A stretch of 64,000 nt of DNA from NCBI RefSeq assembly GCF_037126175.1, contig NZ_CP146986.1, positions 496,001 to 560,000 of the forward strand, read 5' to 3'. Below, piece by piece: positions 62,386-64,000 of this stretch. A program made the translations under genes and the position numbers. Positions within the stretch are counted from its first letter, which is position 1. Each line of letters opens with the position of its first letter. Source of the DNA: Pseudomonas sp. RSB 5.4 (GTDB taxonomy: Bacteria > Pseudomonadota > Gammaproteobacteria > Pseudomonadales > Pseudomonadaceae). The notes under the pieces are model-generated. The model searched no databases, had not been told where the DNA came from, and saw only the letters and a program-made list of their open reading frames with translations.

Positions 62386-64000
62386 CCCATCCCGCCATCC
62401 TCGACGCCGCCGCAGCCTCCAAGAAACCCTTCGGCTCCCTCGACAGCTGCCCGCTACGGCAAACCCACGTGCAGTTGCTGCCGTTGAGCTACGGTCTGGT
62501 GGAAAGGGCGTTCGATCCGAGCACGGAATTGAAGATGCCGTACACCCTGACCGCCCGCCCGCTGGGCATTCGCCGCTTGCGCGACGGCTGGCTGTACATC
62601 ATCGACAGCCTTAGCGGCGAGTTGTACGAGTACCGAATGCTCGACGGCATCGTCACCGCGCTTTTGCATCAGGGTAAAACGGTGGCTGAGGATCAGCGCG
62701 CGGCCATTGAGGAGCGTCCGGCACTGATCTTCTCGCGCCAAAGCACGCTGTACGTGACCTTCGCCGAAGTGCAGTGGACGGCAGGCAAATGCCGGCAGGT
62801 GCTGGACAGTGCCCAAGAGCGTAAGCACTTCATGCAGGCGGTTGATCTGGGGCCGGTGCATTGCCAGACCGGCGGCGAGCACTTGCTGACCGTGGCGCAA
62901 GCCCGACAGTGGCTGGCAGAGGTGGCGGTCAGTGCAGAGCCTGTCGCCGAAACCGATGCTACGCGCATGCCGACCGTGCAGGTCAGCGACGCCCCCGAGC
63001 ACGAACGCGAACCTTATCTGTGGGAGCAGCCGCAGCGTTTTCGCGCGGCACACATCGGCGAATTCCTCGGCCGGGTACGCGGGCCCTATCAGGACGACAC
63101 ATTGTTTCTGCTGGTCGACTACGATCTGGGGGTGATGCGCGATCTGGCCGAGTATCAGGACACTGTGGTCGGTTGGGTCGATGAATGGAGCAACAGTGGC
63201 AACAACGCGCGCGATTACCTGCTGGCCAGTTACATCGAGTCCTTGAGCCAGCTCAGTGATCAGGACTTCGACGGTCTGGCCAAGGCCAGTGAACACCCGC
63301 AGGCCAAGGCGCTGTTTGCCGATCTGGAACAACTGCCCGAGCCGGATCGGGAGAACACACGCCGTGCGCTGCTCGACTACCTGAACAAGGGCGGGGAGGT
63401 CCAACCCGATGCACCGCCGCCGCCAGAGCTGCAAAAACTGCGTGCCAAGGGGACCGACGACGAAATGCAGCCCAACCGCGCCGCGCCCACGGCTGAGGTG
63501 GATCGGCGTTTTTACACGCGGCGGTACTTTCTTGCAGTCGCCCCTGAGGACTTTGTCGAACGGCACTTGGAAATCCTGCTCAGCCTCGGCAAGGATCAGG
63601 AGCGCCGCATCAAGGACGTGCTCGACGGCCCGCTGCTCAGCGGCAAGCGCGGCATCAACGACCTGATCGACCGCCCGGCCATGGACGAGCGACTGAACCT
63701 GCTGCGCGACGACCTCGGCCGCTGGAACCGCCTGCTCGAACGCATCACCGCTGACCGCACGCAACTGCTGGTCGCCGGCCGCTTTCACCGTGCAGCCTGG
63801 TACTACGATGCGCAAGTGGCGGCGCAACTCCATCATGCGCTCAGCGCCGAGTACGCCTGCCTCAAGGATCTATGCCGCAGCGACGAAGCCAGCGAGAAAA
63901 TGCTCGGGTTTGTGGAGCAACACCCGGAACTGACCCGAACCGCCTTCTACACCTTGCCGCTGCGCCTGCAATCGGAGCAGAGCGGGCAATACTCGACGCT
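62382..64000 (+). CDS. VasX-like type VI effector (partial, C-terminus outside window)
   Basis: The frame is open from ATG 62382 to the right edge, 539 codons, so the C-terminus is missing. The N-terminus matches the VasX N-terminal region: a Cys-containing start (DSCPLRQTHVQLLPLSYGLVE) and RPLGIRRLRDGWLYIIDSLSGELYEYR. A charged, partly helical region follows (about 250-480). VasX-type toxins act on target-cell membranes and have membrane-spanning segments near the C-terminus, which lie beyond 64000 here. The ATG overlaps the DUF4123 stop. An immunity gene is expected downstream. Confidence 0.85.
   Translation, partial: MTHPAILDAAAASKKPFGSLDSCPLRQTHVQLLPLSYGLVERAFDPSTELKMPYTLTARPLGIRRLRDGWLYIIDSLSGELYEYRMLDGIVTALLHQGKTVAEDQRAAIEERPALIFSRQSTLYVTFAEVQWTAGKCRQVLDSAQERKHFMQAVDLGPVHCQTGGEHLLTVAQARQWLAEVAVSAEPVAETDATRMPTVQVSDAPEHEREPYLWEQPQRFRAAHIGEFLGRVRGPYQDDTLFLLVDYDLGVMRDLAEYQDTVVGWVDEWSNSGNNARDYLLASYIESLSQLSDQDFDGLAKASEHPQAKALFADLEQLPEPDRENTRRALLDYLNKGGEVQPDAPPPPELQKLRAKGTDDEMQPNRAAPTAEVDRRFYTRRYFLAVAPEDFVERHLEILLSLGKDQERRIKDVLDGPLLSGKRGINDLIDRPAMDERLNLLRDDLGRWNRLLERITADRTQLLVAGRFHRAAWYYDAQVAAQLHHALSAEYACLKDLCRSDEASEKMLGFVEQHPELTRTAFYTLPLRLQSEQSGQYST

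Overview
The window looks like a chromosomal stretch of a fluorescent Pseudomonas (P. fluorescens group). The evidence is high GC with strong GC3 bias, many intergenic REP pairs built on the GTGGGAGCGGGCTTGCTCGC core, and gene families and neighbourhoods typical of that group (fecIRA, tsx-NUP, a BqsRS/TlpQ/CtpM-like block, VgrG-DUF4123-VasX). No tRNA, rRNA, CRISPR array, insertion sequence or phage gene was seen.

Layout. 1-4663: the end of an EAL phosphodiesterase, a degenerate receiver protein, a NarL/LuxR-type response regulator and a large BvgS/EvgS-like hybrid kinase, resembling a Roc/Sad-type c-di-GMP and fimbrial signalling cluster. 4668-8814: dkgB-like aldo/keto reductase, pirin, an MscS channel fused to a cyclic-nucleotide-binding domain, and an AhpD-like protein. 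8953-11663: EmrAB-type drug efflux pair on the minus strand, with a palindromic operator but no adjacent regulator. 12018-18328: two-partner secretion pair (TpsB, then a 1528-aa TpsA that stops without a toxin tip). 18467-19675: NhaA. 19890-23936: fecI-fecR-fecA ferric-citrate signalling and uptake. 24055-29222: an MFS transporter, a diaminopimelate-epimerase-fold protein lacking both catalytic cysteines, and codBA. 29670-31201: queD and a patatin-like lipase.

31463-40073 is a signalling and chemotaxis block: two PepSY proteins, an OmpR-type regulator and its kinase, a TlpQ-like dCache chemoreceptor, a YuiF-type transporter and a CtpM-like sCache chemoreceptor. From memory this follows the P. 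aeruginosa PA2652-PA2659 order. A TTCAG-N6-TTAAG site, one base from the published BqsR box, lies just upstream of the first PepSY gene. 40198-42191: a LysR regulator divergent from a tandem pair of YdcZ/DUF606 transporters. 42192-43250: a repeat-rich region holding two roughly 285-bp inverted copies of one element around a 71-bp tandem REP array, followed by a 10-Cys metallothionein. 43441-46268: two small hypotheticals, an AraC regulator, a XapX protein and an MDR oxidoreductase. 46391-48388: nucleoside uptake pair (Tsx-like channel plus purine nucleoside permease-like protein) with a LacI-type palindrome upstream.

48842-59362 is one 3506-residue autotransporter made of about 22 copies of an ~80-residue beta-repeat plus three larger modules. 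59519 to the right edge is a VgrG, a DUF4123 adaptor and the first part of a VasX-like type VI effector, which runs out of the window.

Much of the window deals with the cell surface and environment: adhesion and contact (TPS pair, autotransporter, T6SS), iron and nucleobase or nucleoside scavenging, chemotaxis, and two-component signalling. REP pairs sit in many of the intergenic gaps between operons.
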